From the NCBI GenBank assembly GCA_009760855.2, contig WPIO01000002.1, forward strand, positions 5,753,501-5,817,500: 64,000 bases of DNA. The letters run 5' to 3'. A program made the translations under genes and the position numbers. Below, one piece after another: positions 63,856 through 64,000 of this stretch; within the stretch, counting starts at the first letter, position 1, and each line of letters opens with the position of its first letter. The notes beneath the pieces are model-generated. The model made no database searches and was not told where the DNA came from. It was given only the letters and a program-made list of their open reading frames with translations. This DNA is from Cristatella mucedo. Lineage: Eukaryota; Bryozoa; Phylactolaemata; Cristatellidae.

Positions 63856-64000
63856 CGCGTAACATTACAGAACTACAGAGTTCTTCATAGACCGCGAGCC
63901 GCCAACTGGTAGCCGTGGCGTTAGTTTGCCAACAGTGGCCGTGCAGCCTGTCGCGGAGACGTCAGCCGCGTCGCCGCATAGCCGAGCAATAGGTAAAGCT

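Overview
This window is nuclear DNA from a multicellular animal. The evidence is an intron-rich conserved gene, LINE and SINE retrotransposons, long dinucleotide microsatellites, and no operon-like packing. The reverse transcriptases and the LINE tail are of a type common in aquatic invertebrates and fishes, so an invertebrate is my best guess, but the sequence alone does not fix the phylum. Most of the 64 kb is transposon debris; I find two genes I can support.

The main gene is an apparently complete ABHD18 orthologue (alpha/beta hydrolase, DUF2048 family) on the minus strand, 44792 to 31288. I assembled it from ten exons. All phases fit, giving an open 411-codon reading frame with the nucleophile motif GISMGGH and plausible Asp and His partners. 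One intron appears to use a GC donor. The introns hold old LINE and SINE pieces and a degenerate telomere-like tract. A second, unrecognised gene has its last two exons on the minus strand at 59056-58701 and 57609-57400. The GC- and CpG-rich ground at about 60.1-63.7 kb could be its promoter side.

The rest is a layered record of mobile elements. (1) One L2-type LINE family (called L2 here) occurs in at least fourteen copies on both strands, with YADD reverse transcriptase, a 3' stem-loop and an (ATT)n end. The youngest copy (26188-28197, minus) sits inside an older plus-strand copy. (2) A tRNA-headed SINE (SINE-A) carries the same 3' tail as the LINE. A second tRNA-headed SINE (SINE-B) has about eight copies. 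(3) Very short insertions consist of little more than the L2 tail. (4) A second LINE family (LINE-B) has three fragments. (5) A non-autonomous LTR element (16693-19280) has 0.73-kb LTRs, a 4-bp target duplication and only 1.1 kb inside. (6) A 1.1-1.2 kb near-identical unit of unknown class occurs twice in inverted orientation (8474-9613 and 13720-14918). (7) Three 120-126 bp TGT...ACA sequences look like very small solo LTRs. (8) A coding-like repeat with the residues NPLV-R-W-HRG is shared between 16.5 kb and 55 kb.

Region by region: 0-5.4 kb, decayed coding-like sequence, SINEs, (GT)n and an old L2; 5.4-7.5 kb, no recognised feature; 7.5-16.5 kb, SINEs, the inverted pair and L2 copies; 16.5-19.3 kb, the LTR element; 19.3-30.8 kb, L2 copies around a quiet 22-24.5 kb stretch; 31.3-44.8 kb, ABHD18; 45-49 kb, L2 and an AC-rich tract; 49-57 kb, LINE-B, SINEs and small repeats; 57-64 kb, the unknown gene, GC-rich ground and late L2 and mini-LTR insertions.
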